DNA from: Steromphala cineraria | Taxonomy: Eukaryota > Mollusca > Gastropoda > Trochida > Trochidae | Direction: 5' to 3' | NCBI GenBank assembly: GCA_916613615.1 | Contig: OU744724.1 | Location: 20,508,171 to 20,572,170 of the forward strand | Length of the DNA: 64,000 nt | In this document: positions 21,570 through 33,265 of the stretch, one piece after another | Layout of the letters: each line of letters begins with the position of its first letter | Numbering within the stretch: position 1 is the stretch's first letter | Program-made: the position numbers and the translations under genes | The notes under the pieces: generated by a model | Databases searched by the model: none | Seen by the model: the letters and a program-made list of their open reading frames with translations, nothing else | Told to the model about the DNA's origin: nothing

Positions 21570-24500
21570 GTACGTAGTAGTATGTTTAGTAAAATGTCTG
21601 ACAGTTTCGTGAAACGCCAGTGAATGTTAGCTGAAACCGGCTGTGTGACCTGTCCCCTGTTCAGTTGTCACTGAGTGAGTTGATTAGTGATGACAGCACT
21701 CAGCTAAAAGAAAACTGTTGATTCTAAGAAAATGCCTTCATACTCTTCAACGAATTTTCAGTGATGTTTTGTAATGGTGTTTCTTTATGTTGTTACTCGT
21801 ATGAAATAGATTATAAGACTGAATTATTGATAATGATAACAATAACATAACAAATTGATCAATGGTAATTACTCTTTTTAAGAAGTCAATGAAGACAGAC
21901 CAACATAAGAAAATATTAAATAAAATTATTGATAGGTTAACAAAATGTCACCATCATAGATATCTCTCCTGTACAAAAATGATTACATAATGTTCATTTA
22001 TCAATGGCACATCACTGCTTAGAAAAAACTGATATTTTTTTTTACATTGTGACCGTAAAGAGATCTTATATTCCTTTGGGTAAACAAGAGATCTTATATT
22101 CCTTTCGGTGAAGGAGGGTTTTATCATGTAACTGTATAGAAGTTAAAAATATTCCTACACTAGATGTACAGAATATTATCTCAAATATTTTGGAAAGAAT
22201 ATTTTGAATATGTTTTTGTGATTTATTATGAATTTGTGGTTAAAGAAGAATTTTACATTTAGTTCCTGCACTTTGAAATATTTTGGTATTTCCATATACA
22301 TAATTTCAATCAAGAAATAACATAATTCTGTTTATGTTATTTTAAAAGTAAACATTACATGCAATTTTGTTTTAATTTGATTTACATAGAAGTTTGCGTA
22401 TATATTCCTTCAATTCTGAAACAATTTGATATTTCAGTGTGTGTGATATAAATCCATCATGAAAGTTTATGCCAAGGTGTCCAACTTCTTTTACATTAAG
22501 GGTTTTACAATACAAACTGAGAGCCCTGAGGACTCTGTGCATATATTTTTGAGAGTTCTTTACCTATTCAGGATTCTTTAAAAGAATCATGGATGTTTCA
22601 CACTTGATGAAAGATTGATTAAGATCAATTGGCTACAAATGGGATGGTTATTAGTTGATGTTTTGAATAAATAGTTTAATTATTGCGAGACAATCATACA
22701 AAATTAAAATATTGGATATTTGTATCAGAATAATACTAAGTCACAAAGGACCCATATATTTTGGGGGTCCTCCAGACTTTTTCTGCATCAAATATTCAGG
22801 AAAGTTGAGTCCTGAGAAAGAAAGAAATTAAGAATCTTTTCCTTTAAGGCAGGCTTTCACTAAAAAAAGATTCTGAATTTCTTAACACTGTATCAAAATG
22901 ACTTTGACAAATCATTTAATAATGCTGATAATAAAATTTTCCATTTTCCTAAATCTTCTTCCAATAAAATATGTTGATTATAAGGTAGTAGTTAAAGCTA
23001 CCATTCAATGTTTACATATAACATTCATACGCTGTAATACATGTTTCAGCAGTTTCCTCCGCATTTCATACCCTCTGTCTGACATTTGTAGAACACTGCA
23101 AGTGGTGCACAAGTTGCTGCACAAATGTTGCTAATGCGCAGGAGCGTAGAAGATATGTTTGGTGCAGTGTAACTCATCTTCTCTTGTGTATAGACTCTGG
23201 AATGTTGTTATGCTGTAGCTCATATCCACAGGCTTGTCCCATACAACACAGTATTTTTAGAAAGTCTATGCCTCCCCATTCTTATGGCATCATTGTTTGC
23301 TTGTTTCAGCTCTTGAAGTTGTATGGTAACACCATTATCGACTGCAGTGCTCTCGTATGGTATCATCATGATAATGGAGAATTTGTTTTGGATACTTACT
23401 TGAGTAGAGAATAGAAGGTAAAGAAAATATAAGTGTTCAAAATTTTATCAAAAATTTCCCATAGAGGACTAATTTCTTAATTACTTAAGTATTGACAATG
23501 TAAGTGGCTGATAAAATAACATGATAATGGAAATTTATTTGAAGTATACATAATTTGATAACAGAAAATACTTCAGATATTTAAAAAAGATTGATATTTG
23601 CAAATATCATTTTCAGATAAGGATTAGTAAAATTATTTTCACTATTATTTTGTATGATATCCACTTTTATGTCAAGTTTATAAAGTATGAATAATTTTCA
23701 TGAAATGAGGTCTGTTTGGATCATTGTAAAATTTTACAGCTTGAATTTAAGTGTCTCAGCTTGACTCAGAAGTACATGATTTCAAGGAAATTTTCTGAAA
23801 ATTTACCGGTACATAATATGAATAAAACTATCTCCTGTATCTCACTGTTATATGTTATCATTCCTGTGTGAATTAGATCAAATTGTGGTCTTTATTTAGA
23901 TTAGTAATTATGAGGTTGTAAGCAAAAAATTCCTTGATGACATAAGATAAATCAAATCCTTAAGAATTGTATATTTCACTAATTAACATGCAAGTCCATT
24001 GAAATGACATCACAGTTTAATCCATCTTGTCAATCATCTGTACCAAGATCTATATTTTAAAAATAACTTATCCAGAGATCTAAACCATTGTATTAGAGTT
24101 TCTTTACAAATCTATGACTTATTCATACTGTTGAGATGGAGCTAGGCAAGGAAATCATTGGGTGAGATTGTTGCGTGTGGGAGAGAATGCTACTATCATT
24201 GCTTTCCTGGAAGAAATGTGATCAATGAAAGAACAGTTGTCTGATATCGATGTCTTCAACGTTGACATTTACCTCCAGTCTCTATCCTCTGTCAGGGTAA
24301 TGACTTGAATGATTGCCAGGAATCATCATGTTGTCACTAAAAATAAATGGAAGAAAACTTTGTGATAGGGCAGTTGTGAATGTCAAATATATCTTACTTG
24401 GATGGTTTTTATTGATTAAATTCGAACATGGAATGGTCCTAGAAATGCTGACTTAATCTGTGTTAAATAAAAATAAATGTTTTTAATGTTAATAATTTTT

Positions 24501-25363
24501 CAACAGGGTCTATTAAAAAATAGCGTCGAAAATTGAAAACCGTTTGTTTCTAAGTACAAGATCTACAATTAATAGATTTGGCAAATTCACCATGTTAGTT
24601 GCCGTTAAAAATCATAATTGAATTATCCAGTTTTTATTTCAAACTCTTTTTGAATTCCTATACCTTCCTCTATGGATTGTGAAAACCTATATCATTACAG
24701 TTACTATAAATAACTAGACTCACATGTGAATTAGAAACTCATGGTTTAACCCCTTCGCTCTTTATCAATCTAAGATCTACCGGTAATTTAACCATAATCA
24801 TGGTCAAGATAGAGAAACACATATTTTAGCAAATTAGAAATCCATAAGTGGCCTGAGAACTAGCTTTGTTGTTTATATAAAAATTTCAGGCATAAAAAAG
24901 GAATATTTCAAATGCTATTACAATAATGATTAATAAGTTATCCTGCCATTATAGGGTCCAACCTTAGGGTCTTAGTACTTCCTTATGGCTTTGAATAGCT
25001 TCCATATTCCAGCCTGTTTTGGGATCTAAGCAAAATCAATACAAACTCTATTTCCTCATTCCATCAGTGCAGCTCCTGCGTAGTGTATAGAAAATTAATG
25101 GCTGATTGTTAGTGCAGTGAAAGCAACGATTAACTGGCTTCTGAATCATAGCATGTGTGCTACCATAGGTTATGCGAGGCCATCACTCCTACTATTTCAC
25201 AGTGGCCAGCAAGCAGGGATTGCTTCTGAAATTGTTTCCGATAATCAGTGAAATCTATGTTTGAAAATTTTTGAACATTCTATTAAATTTCCTTAGTGCA
25301 CTTTACAATTAAAACATTATAAATTATCAGTATATGTAGGTGTTTTTCACTTCAAATTTACTA
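21570..25363. other. Inferred HEATR5 intron, left part
   Basis: AT-rich and non-coding by eye. A short direct repeat AGAGATCTTATATTCCTTT occurs at about 22060 and 22087. Open frames here are short and show no family resemblance. Confidence 0.55.
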
Positions 25364-25718
25364 TACCGTAATTTCCCTAATAATTCGACATCTCCAATAA
25401 TTTGACCATATACTATTATTCTGATGTCACAAATTCAAATCACATCTAAAAATTCAACCAACTGTCAAAAGTTTATGTTCCTGTGATTCAACCACTGCTG
25501 AAAATGATGGTTTAATTTTCAAAAATAAAATAAATAAATACAATGTGTAACTTTCTCTGCTGCAGCAATCGATTAATAGTATTTTTATTATGATAACTAT
25601 GGCATTTTCATATGGTCATCTATGGAAACTATGTATTAATTATATATAACATAACTTCCTGATATCTATCTAATATTTCAACTATAGTACCAAATGAGCC
25701 ATTTGAGAAATTACGGTA
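25364..25718. mobile_element. TA-flanked MITE 3 (different family, ~355 bp)
   Basis: Inverted ends TACCGTAATTTC (25364-25375) and GAAATTACGGTA (25707-25718), consistent with a TA target duplication plus CCGTAATTTC termini. The interior is AT-rich and non-coding. Confidence 0.65.
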
Positions 25719-26236
25719 ACAACTATTTTTAAAAAAATTACAAAACTTAAAATCATTAATTAACCTAGGTAATCACTAAGCAAGCTTGTTGGAAAATTGA
25801 TTTTGATTCAAATAAGATTTATCATGAATGAAGAATGCATTAATCAAAATCAAAATAAGTAAATAATGACCTTAGTTCCATGCAAGCTGTAGATTTTCTA
25901 TGTTCTGAGGTTACCATTCTGAATTACTCTCAAATGTGACAGCTAATGTCTGTACAAACAAATTTGCTGATTATAGAAACTATTTGTTCATGTCCACACT
26001 GACCATGGAGCAATCAATTAAAAATCTTTCATGCTAATGGAACTGGGAGGAGGAATCGCACCAATTTGCTTTCCATGTAAATAAGAATTTCCCAATAACA
26101 AGTGGAAAGTCTGAAGATGTTTGGAAATAATTAGTCGTCCAAACGTCCAGCCACATTGAACAAGACGGATTGAGCGTATCTTCTAGATGAGTAGCCAATG
26201 TATCACAGTTTAGCTGCTTCAAGCTAAGGACACCGT

Positions 26237-26585
26237 TAGCATGACAGGGATGATTGGGAAGATTAGGAGGACACTCCGCTGATTAGCTGCTGATTGGCTC
26301 GCTCAGTCTTAGACCTTGTATTCCACTGTCTCTTATCAAGACTCTAAAGCAACAACAAAATTAAAAGAACCTTTTTAAGTCTAGAATTTGTTGGCAAATC
26401 TGGATGTAGCTAGCATGACAGGGATTATTAGGAAGATTAGGAGGACACTCCGCTCATTAGCTGCTGATTAGCTCTCTCAGTCTTAGACCTTGTATTCAAC
26501 TTAAGTCTGTATCCAGACTCTGAATAAAAAAAAGAAGTTAAAGGAGCCTTCTTAAGTCTAGAAAATGTTGGCAAGTCTAGATGCC
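26237..26585. repeat. 174-bp tandem duplication
   Basis: TAGCATGACAGGGAT (26237 and 26411), AGGAGGACACTCCGCT, CAGTCTTAGACCTTGTATTC and the closing TAAGTCTAGAA block all recur at about the same offset, at roughly 85-90 percent identity by eye. The closing block belongs to the dispersed repeat also found at 36219 and 38032. Confidence 0.82.
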
Positions 26586-27205
26586 TAAGCTTTACCACAT
26601 TCTCCTGGTCTGCAGATTGGGTTAGTCCCTGAAATTAAGTATTGTTCAGGGTTCATTTTGATTTTATCTTCATTCCAAATATTAGAATTAATATTTAAGT
26701 CTTTTTTTCAGGGACTTAATGTTAATATTGTCCACTCTGTCATCTTTCTCTGTTCTTTGACTGATAAAATGTGGATACAAGTTTTGATTTTGATTCACAA
26801 TGAAATATAATTGACTCTTTAGGTTACCGCCCTGGAAAATGTTAGTGTTGATCACATGGTCATCCTTCCGAATGCAATAATTTATAAAGATATTTCAAAA
26901 ATTTATGAATGAAATACCTGATATAGGAATATGAAATATTGTGATTAGAAGGTTCTGGAGACTTAAATGAAGTCTATACAGTAAACTGCTTGATCAGCAG
27001 TTGTGTTTTATGGACCAGAGTCTGGTTTACATTTATATTCAGCCATCAATACCCTTCCAGGAAAGTTTGGTATTTTAATTACCATATGAATTTTATATGA
27101 ATCTGTTGGTTACCATGTAGTCTGTCAGCCAGACCCTAAAATAAAATGAAAGCTTAAGCAAGTCTATAATTAATCTCAGTCTCCTTTAGTTATATTTATT
27201 AATTT

Positions 27206-28981
27206 TTAGCTCATCTGGCCTGTAAGGCCCGATGGGCTTATGGCATGGCATGGTGTCCGGCGTCCGTCCGTCCATCCGTCCGTCCATCCGTCCGTCCGTC
27301 CATCCGTCCGTCCGTAAACTTTGTGGAATTTCGACTTCTTCTCCAGAACCATAAGGCCTAGAAATCTAAAACTTTGTGTACAGACTCCGTGACTAGTGAG
27401 GATTAAAAATTGTAGCTTTGGTGGTCCTGTGACCCCTAATAAGGGCCACAGGGGCCACACCTTAAAAACCTATTTTCATCTTCTTCTCCAGAACCATGAG
27501 GCCTAGAAAGCTGAAACTTTGTGTACAGACTCCTTGACTAGTGAGGATTATAAATTGTAGCTTTGGTGGCCCTGTGACCCCTAATAAGGGCCACAGGGGC
27601 CACGCCCTTAAAACCTATTTTCATCTTCTTCTCCAGAACTATGAGGCCTAGAAACCTAAAACTTTGTATAGAGACTCCTTGACTAGTGAGGATTAAAAAT
27701 TGTAGCTTTGGTGGCCCTGTGACCCCTAATAAGGGCCACAGGGGCCATGCCCTAAAAACCTATTTTCATCTTCTTCTCCAGAACCATGAGGCCTAGAAAT
27801 CTAAAACTTTGTGTACAGACCCCTTGACTAGTGAGGATTATAAATTGTAGCTTTGGTGGCCCTGTGACCCCTAATAAGGACTACAGGGGCCACTCCCTAA
27901 AAACCTATTTTCATCTTCTTCTCCAGAACCATGAGGCCTAGAAATCTAAAACTTTGTGTACAGACTCCTTGACTAGTGAGGATTATAAATTGTAGCTTTG
28001 GTGGCCCTGTGACCCCTAATAAGGGCCACAGGGGCCACGCCCTAAAAACGTATTTTGATCTTCGTCCCTAGAACCATGAGGCCTAGAAAGCTGAAACTTT
28101 GTGTACAATCTCATTGACTAGTGGGGATTATAAATTGTAGCTTTTATGGCCCTGTGGCCCCTAATAAGGGCCACAGGGGCCACACCCTTAAAACCTATTT
28201 TCATCTTCTTCTCCAGAAGCATAAGGCCTAGAAAGCTGAAACTTTGTGTACAGACTCCTTGGCTAGTGAGGATTATAAATTGTAGCTTTTGTGGCCCTGT
28301 GGCCCCTAATAGGGGTCACAGGTGCCACACCCTTAAAATCTCTTTTCATCTTCTTCTCCAGAACCATAAGGCATAGAAAGCTGAACCTTAGTGAACAGAC
28401 TTCTTGGCTAGTGAGGATTATAAATTGTAGCTTTTGTGACCCTTTGGCCCCTAATAAGGGCCGCTGGGGCCACACCCTTAAAACCTATTTTCATCTTCTT
28501 CTCCAGAAGCATAAGGCCTAGAAAGCTGAAACTTTGTGTACAGACTCCTTGGCTAGTGAGGATTATAAATTGTAGCTTCTGTGGCCCTGTGGCCCCTAAT
28601 AGGGGTCACAGGGGCCACACCCTTAAAATCTCTTTTCATCTTCTTCTCCAGAACCATAAGGCATAGAAAGCTGAAACTTAGTGAACAGACTCCTTGGCTA
28701 GTGAGGATTATAAATTGTAGCTTCTGTGGCCCTGTGGCCCCTAATAAGGGCCGCTGGGGCCACACCCTTAAAATCTATTTTCATCTTCTTCTCCAGAAGC
28801 ATAAGGCCTAGAAAGCTGAAATTTTGTGTACAGATTCCTTGGCTAGTGAGGATTATAAATTGTAGCTTTCGTGGCCCTGTGTCCCAAAGTAAAGGGGGAA
28901 CCACATTTGCCACACCATAAAGCAAAATCAAATGTAAAGCCAGCTTAGCCTGATGAGCTACAGAGCCAATGGCTCTATTTT
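27206..28981 (+). mobile_element. Helentron/pearl-like non-autonomous element, copy A (~11 repeat units)
   Basis: Layout: a left end TTAGCTCATCTGGCC with palindrome GGCCTGTAAGGCC; a (CCGT/CCAT)n microsatellite; about eleven ~145-bp tandem units, each starting near CTTCTTCTCCAGAACC and holding a conserved GGCCACAGGGGCCAC block; and a right end with hairpin AGAGCCAATGGCTCT followed by a T run. The GCTCATC at the left recurs reversed as GATGAGC near the right end. Left end, microsatellite, tandem core and 3' hairpin resemble the pearl/Helentron-associated elements of molluscs. Units in the second half alternate between two sequence types, giving a ~290-bp dimer period. Confidence 0.72.
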
Positions 28982-29063
28982 TCAAATTTTAGATTTATAC
29001 AAGAAAATTCCTTCCCGAGTCTGATTGTTAGACTTGTTTAAATGTGAAACCTGTTTATCATTT

Positions 29064-29365
29064 TTAGCTCATCTGGCCTGTAAGGCCCGATGGGCTTATG
29101 GTATGGCATGGTGTCCGGCGTCCGTCCGTCCATCCGTCCATCCGTCCGTAAACTTTGTGGAATTTCGACTTCTTCTCCAGAACCATAAGGCCTAGAAAGC
29201 TGAAACTTTGTGTACAGACTCCTTGGCTAGTGAGGATTATAAATTGTAGCTTTCGTGGCCCTGTGTCCCAAAGTAAAGGGGGAACCACATTTGCCACACC
29301 ATAAAGCAAAATCAAATGTAAAGCCAGCTTAGCCTGATGAGCTACAGAGCCAATGGCTCTATTTT
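29064..29365 (+). mobile_element. Helentron/pearl-like element, copy B (minimal, one unit)
   Basis: The same ends and microsatellite as copy A with a single repeat unit. From within the last unit of copy A through its right end, the 82-bp spacer and the left end of B, the sequence recurs with a constant 384-bp offset (28861 = 29245, 29061 = 29445). Confidence 0.72.
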
Positions 29366-29447
29366 TCAAATTTTAGATTTATACAAGAAAATTCCTTCCC
29401 GAGTCTGATTGTTAGACTTGTTTAAATGTGAAACCTGTTTATCATTT

Positions 29448-31597
29448 TTAGCTCATCTGGCCTGTAAGGCCCGATGGGCTTATGGTATGGCATGGTGTCC
29501 GGCGTCCGTCCGTCCATCCGTCCATCCGTCCGTAAACTTTGTGGAATTTCGACTTCTTCTCCAGAACCATAAGGCCTAGAAAGCTGAAACTTTGTGTACA
29601 GACTCCTTGGCTAGTGAGAATTATAAATTGTAGCTTTGGTGGCCCTGTGACCCCTAATAAGGGCCACAGGGGCCACGCCCTAAAAACCTATTTTCATCTT
29701 CTTCTCCAGAACCATGAGGCCTAGAAAGCTGAAACTTTGTGTACAGACTCCTTGGCTAGTGAGGATTATAAATTGTAGCTTTGGTGGTCCTGTGACCCCT
29801 AATAAGGGCCACAGGGGCCACACCTTAAAAACCTATTTTCATCTTCTTCTCCAGAACCATGAGGCCTAGAAAGCTGAAACTTTGTGTACAGACTCCTTGA
29901 CTAGTGAGGATTATAAATTGTAGCTTTGGTGGCCCTGTGACCCCTAATAAGGGCCACAGGGGCCACGCCCTAAAAAACTATTTTCATCTTCTTCTGGAGA
30001 ACCATGAGGCCTAGAAAGCTGAAACTTTGTGTACAGACTCCTTGACAAGTGAGGATTATAAATTGTAGCTTTGGTGGCCCTGTGACCCCTAATAAGGGCC
30101 ACAGGGGCCACGCCCTAAAAACCTATTTTCATCTTCTTCTCGAGAACCATGAGGCCTAGAAAGCTGAAACTTTGTGTACAGACTCCTTGACAAGTGAGGA
30201 TTATAAATTGTAGCTTTGGTGGCCCTGTGACCCCTAATAAGGGCCACATATGCCACGCCCTAAAAACCTATTTTCATCTTCTTCTCCAGAACCATGAGGC
30301 TTAGAAAGCTGAAACTTTGTGTACAGACTCCTTGGCTAGTGAGGATTATAAATTGTAGCTTTGGTGGTCCTGTGACCCCTAATAAGGGCTACAGGGGCCA
30401 CACCTTAAAAACCTATTTTCATCTTCTTCTCCAGAACCATGAGGCCTAGAAAGCTGAAACTTTGTGTACAGACTCCTTGACTAGTGAGGATTATAAATTG
30501 TAGCTTTGGTGGCCCTGTGACCCCTAATAAGGGCCACAGGGGCCACGCCCTAAAAAACTATTTTCATCTTCTTCTGGAGAACCATGAGGCCTAGAAAGCT
30601 GAAACTTTGTGTACAGACTCCTTGACAAGTGAGGATTATAAATTGTAGCTTTGGTGACCCTGTGACCCCTAATAAGGGCCACATATGCCACGCCCTAAAA
30701 ACCTATTTTCATCTTCTTCTCCAGAACCATGAGGCCTAGAAAGCTGAAACTTTGTGTACAGACTCCTTGGCTAGTGAGGATTATAAATTGTAGCTTTGGT
30801 GGTCCTGTGACCCCTTATAAGGGCCACAGGGGCCACACCTTAAAAACCATTTTATCTTCTTCTCCAGAACCATGAGGCCTAGAAAGCTGAAACTTTGTGT
30901 ACAGACTCCTTGACTAGTGAGGATTATAAATTGTAGCTTTGGTGGCCCTGTGACCCCTAATAAGGGCCACAGGGGCCACGCCCTAAAAAACTATTTTCAT
31001 CTTCTTCTGGAGAACCATGAGGCTTAGAAAGCTGAAACTTTGTGTACAGACTCCTTGACTAGTGAGGATTATAAATTGTAGCTTTGGTGGCCCTGTGACC
31101 CCTTATAAGGGCCACATATGCCACTCCCTAAAAACCTATTTTCATCTTCTTCTCCAGAACCATGAGGCCTAGAAAGCTGAAACTTTGTGTACCGACTCCT
31201 TGACTAGTGAGGATTATAAATTGTAGCTTTGGTGGCCCTGTGACCCCTAATAAGGGCCACAGTGGCCACACCCGAAAAACCTATTTTCATCTTCTTCTCC
31301 AGAACCATGAGGCCTAGAAAGCTGAAACTTTGTGTACAGACTCCTTGACTAGTGAGGATTATAAATTGTAGCTTTGGCGGCCCTGTAACCCCTAATAAAG
31401 GCAACAGGAGCGTCCTTCAAATCTATTTTCATCTTCTCCTCCTGAAGTGTAAGGCCTAGAAAGATGAAACTTGTCGTCTATATACTTAATTTTATTGTGA
31501 CCCTGTGGCCTCTTCAACGGGGGAATCACATTGGCCACACTCTAAAGCATAATTGATGATGAAGCCTGATGAGCTACAGAGCCAATGGCTCTATTTT
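29448..31597 (+). mobile_element. Helentron/pearl-like element, copy C (~13 repeat units)
   Basis: The same ends as copies A and B. About thirteen ~145-bp units, of which a stretch near 30250-31130 repeats with a ~436-bp (three-unit) period, marked by CACATATGCCAC and by CTTCTGGAGAACC variants. The last units decay into a divergent stretch before the right-end hairpin. Confidence 0.72.
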
Positions 31598-32870
31598 TAC
31601 TTTTTTGTTGTCAAATATAGTTACTTGTTTCACAGTTTGATCTTTGAATTTAAATTAGGCAAGGAAATGAAAAGTATGGTTGTATTAAGTTGTATTAAAA
31701 AAGTCATATCACATTTTAACTTTTTAATCCCTAAGGAACCAGTTAGAAATATGTTTTTAAACCTGATTTCTGGTATGTAAAAGGGTTAAAACAAAGTCTG
31801 ATTAGTAAATTCATAAGGATTATATTGTAATGTCTGATTTAATGTTCATATGAAAACTTCATTAAGAATCTATCTTGTTTGCTCATAGATACAAATGTAG
31901 TAAGACAAGGTGTGTAATACAAGCTGTATCTTATCCCTGTTATCAATGGATGACTGTATCAAATGTTATAACTTATTACAACATTATAGAAATTATGTAA
32001 CACAAGGAGCAATAAGGTCAGATGAGATATTCATGGTACATGACATAACGCTGATGTTATGGGTAAGACAGTGGTCACTGTCCAGTGAGATCAGCAGGTG
32101 TAATAAGGCCATTATTGTTCCCTTTCCCCAGAGGTTTGGTGTTTTCTTCTAATGCATTTTGCTAAAGTGTGCTATGAAGACTAGATAGGAAATTGATTTC
32201 AGCACCTTTTGGATATTTTATGTACATGTGGATTGATGATAGCAGAAAAGGGCTGTCTGAGGTTGGTTCTTCAAAGATTAAATAGTCCTTTAATACTTAA
32301 TTGTGTTAAGTTTTGCTTAAGTTTTATTATGTTTGCCAAAATTGATGCAGAAATAATAATTGGTCTTATTCAATAAGGACTGAGTGTTGTTTTTTTTAAT
32401 TACTGGTAAGTGTAGATGTATTAGATATAAGCTCTTCATCTATGGTCAATTTTGCTAAATGATTTTAGTTCACAACTTGCCATGAGTATTACAACACAGC
32501 TATTTTATCAATTCTCGTAGAGTCAACGTGACACAGACATTTCTCCTTCTCTGAAGAGTTCCAAAGGGAGATAGGAGGAATTCTCTTGTAAATGTCTTAT
32601 TTTTGAAGTGAATTATTGGTTGCCAACATTTTAGTTTCTATTATTGTAATCTTTGTGAGGAGGTTCCTGTAAATAGTATTTAATCTGTAAAATGGGTCAG
32701 TTAGAAAGACCTTTGGGCTGTTGTAGCAAATTATCACTTTATTCTTTTAAAAACAACTTTGACCAAGCCAAATCACAGCAAATATCTGATTGTCTAAGGA
32801 AATGTTTGTCTGTTGGCATGTTTGGTGCTATTTTAAAAAAAATGATAGTGTAGAATACTAGAATGTAAAG
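31598..32870. other. Unremarkable intronic stretch
   Basis: AT-rich and non-coding. I see nothing else. Confidence 0.5.
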
Positions 32871-33265
32871 TATTGAGCACTTGCAACTAGTAAAAAGAAG
32901 TGGGGGGGGGGGGGGGGGGGGGGTATTGATCTTAGGATACCTCCTACTGTCGAACATCAGATATAAGGCAAGTGTGAAGCCTGTCTTTAACATTTCAAGG
33001 TTTGGGAAAGGATTCTTTTACCATTTGCCAGCTATTTAGTATTTTATGAATTTTAGATGAGCTTGCTCTATTGCCTGTCTATTAAGTGGCCCATTTTCTT
33101 TTAAATGTGGATATTGGGTCCTGCCTTTCGCAATTCCTGATATTTTGTGTATTGACCACTTGCAGCTAGTAGAAAAGTTTAAAGTGTCAGGGAGGGGAAA
33201 TCTTGACCTTACAAGACCCAGGATACCTTCAACTGTCCGATATAGGATATATGGCAAGTGTTTAT
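32871..33265. repeat. Diverged ~280-bp tandem duplication
   Basis: CACTTGCAACTAGTA (32878) and CACTTGCAGCTAGTA (33159) start two related blocks ending in AGGATACCT and GGCAAGTGT. Only the first carries the G22 run. Confidence 0.6.
32902..32923 (+). repeat. Poly-G tract, 22 G
   Basis: An uninterrupted run of 22 G. It may form a G-quadruplex; its true length may be uncertain because of polymerase or base-calling slippage. Confidence 0.85.

Noticed and set aside
26034..26222. 62-aa minus-strand frame with WLDVWTTNYFQTSSD
   Set aside because: No family match, no splice context, and it adjoins a non-coding tandem duplication.
28146..28811. Series of overlapping 76-aa frames of similar sequence on both strands
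   Set aside because: They repeat every 145 bp because they are translations of the tandem units. Frames differ between units and no protein family is recognised.
27206..31597. Resemblance to a CRISPR array
   Set aside because: Units are contiguous ~145-bp repeats without unique spacers, in a eukaryotic intron, with no cas genes.
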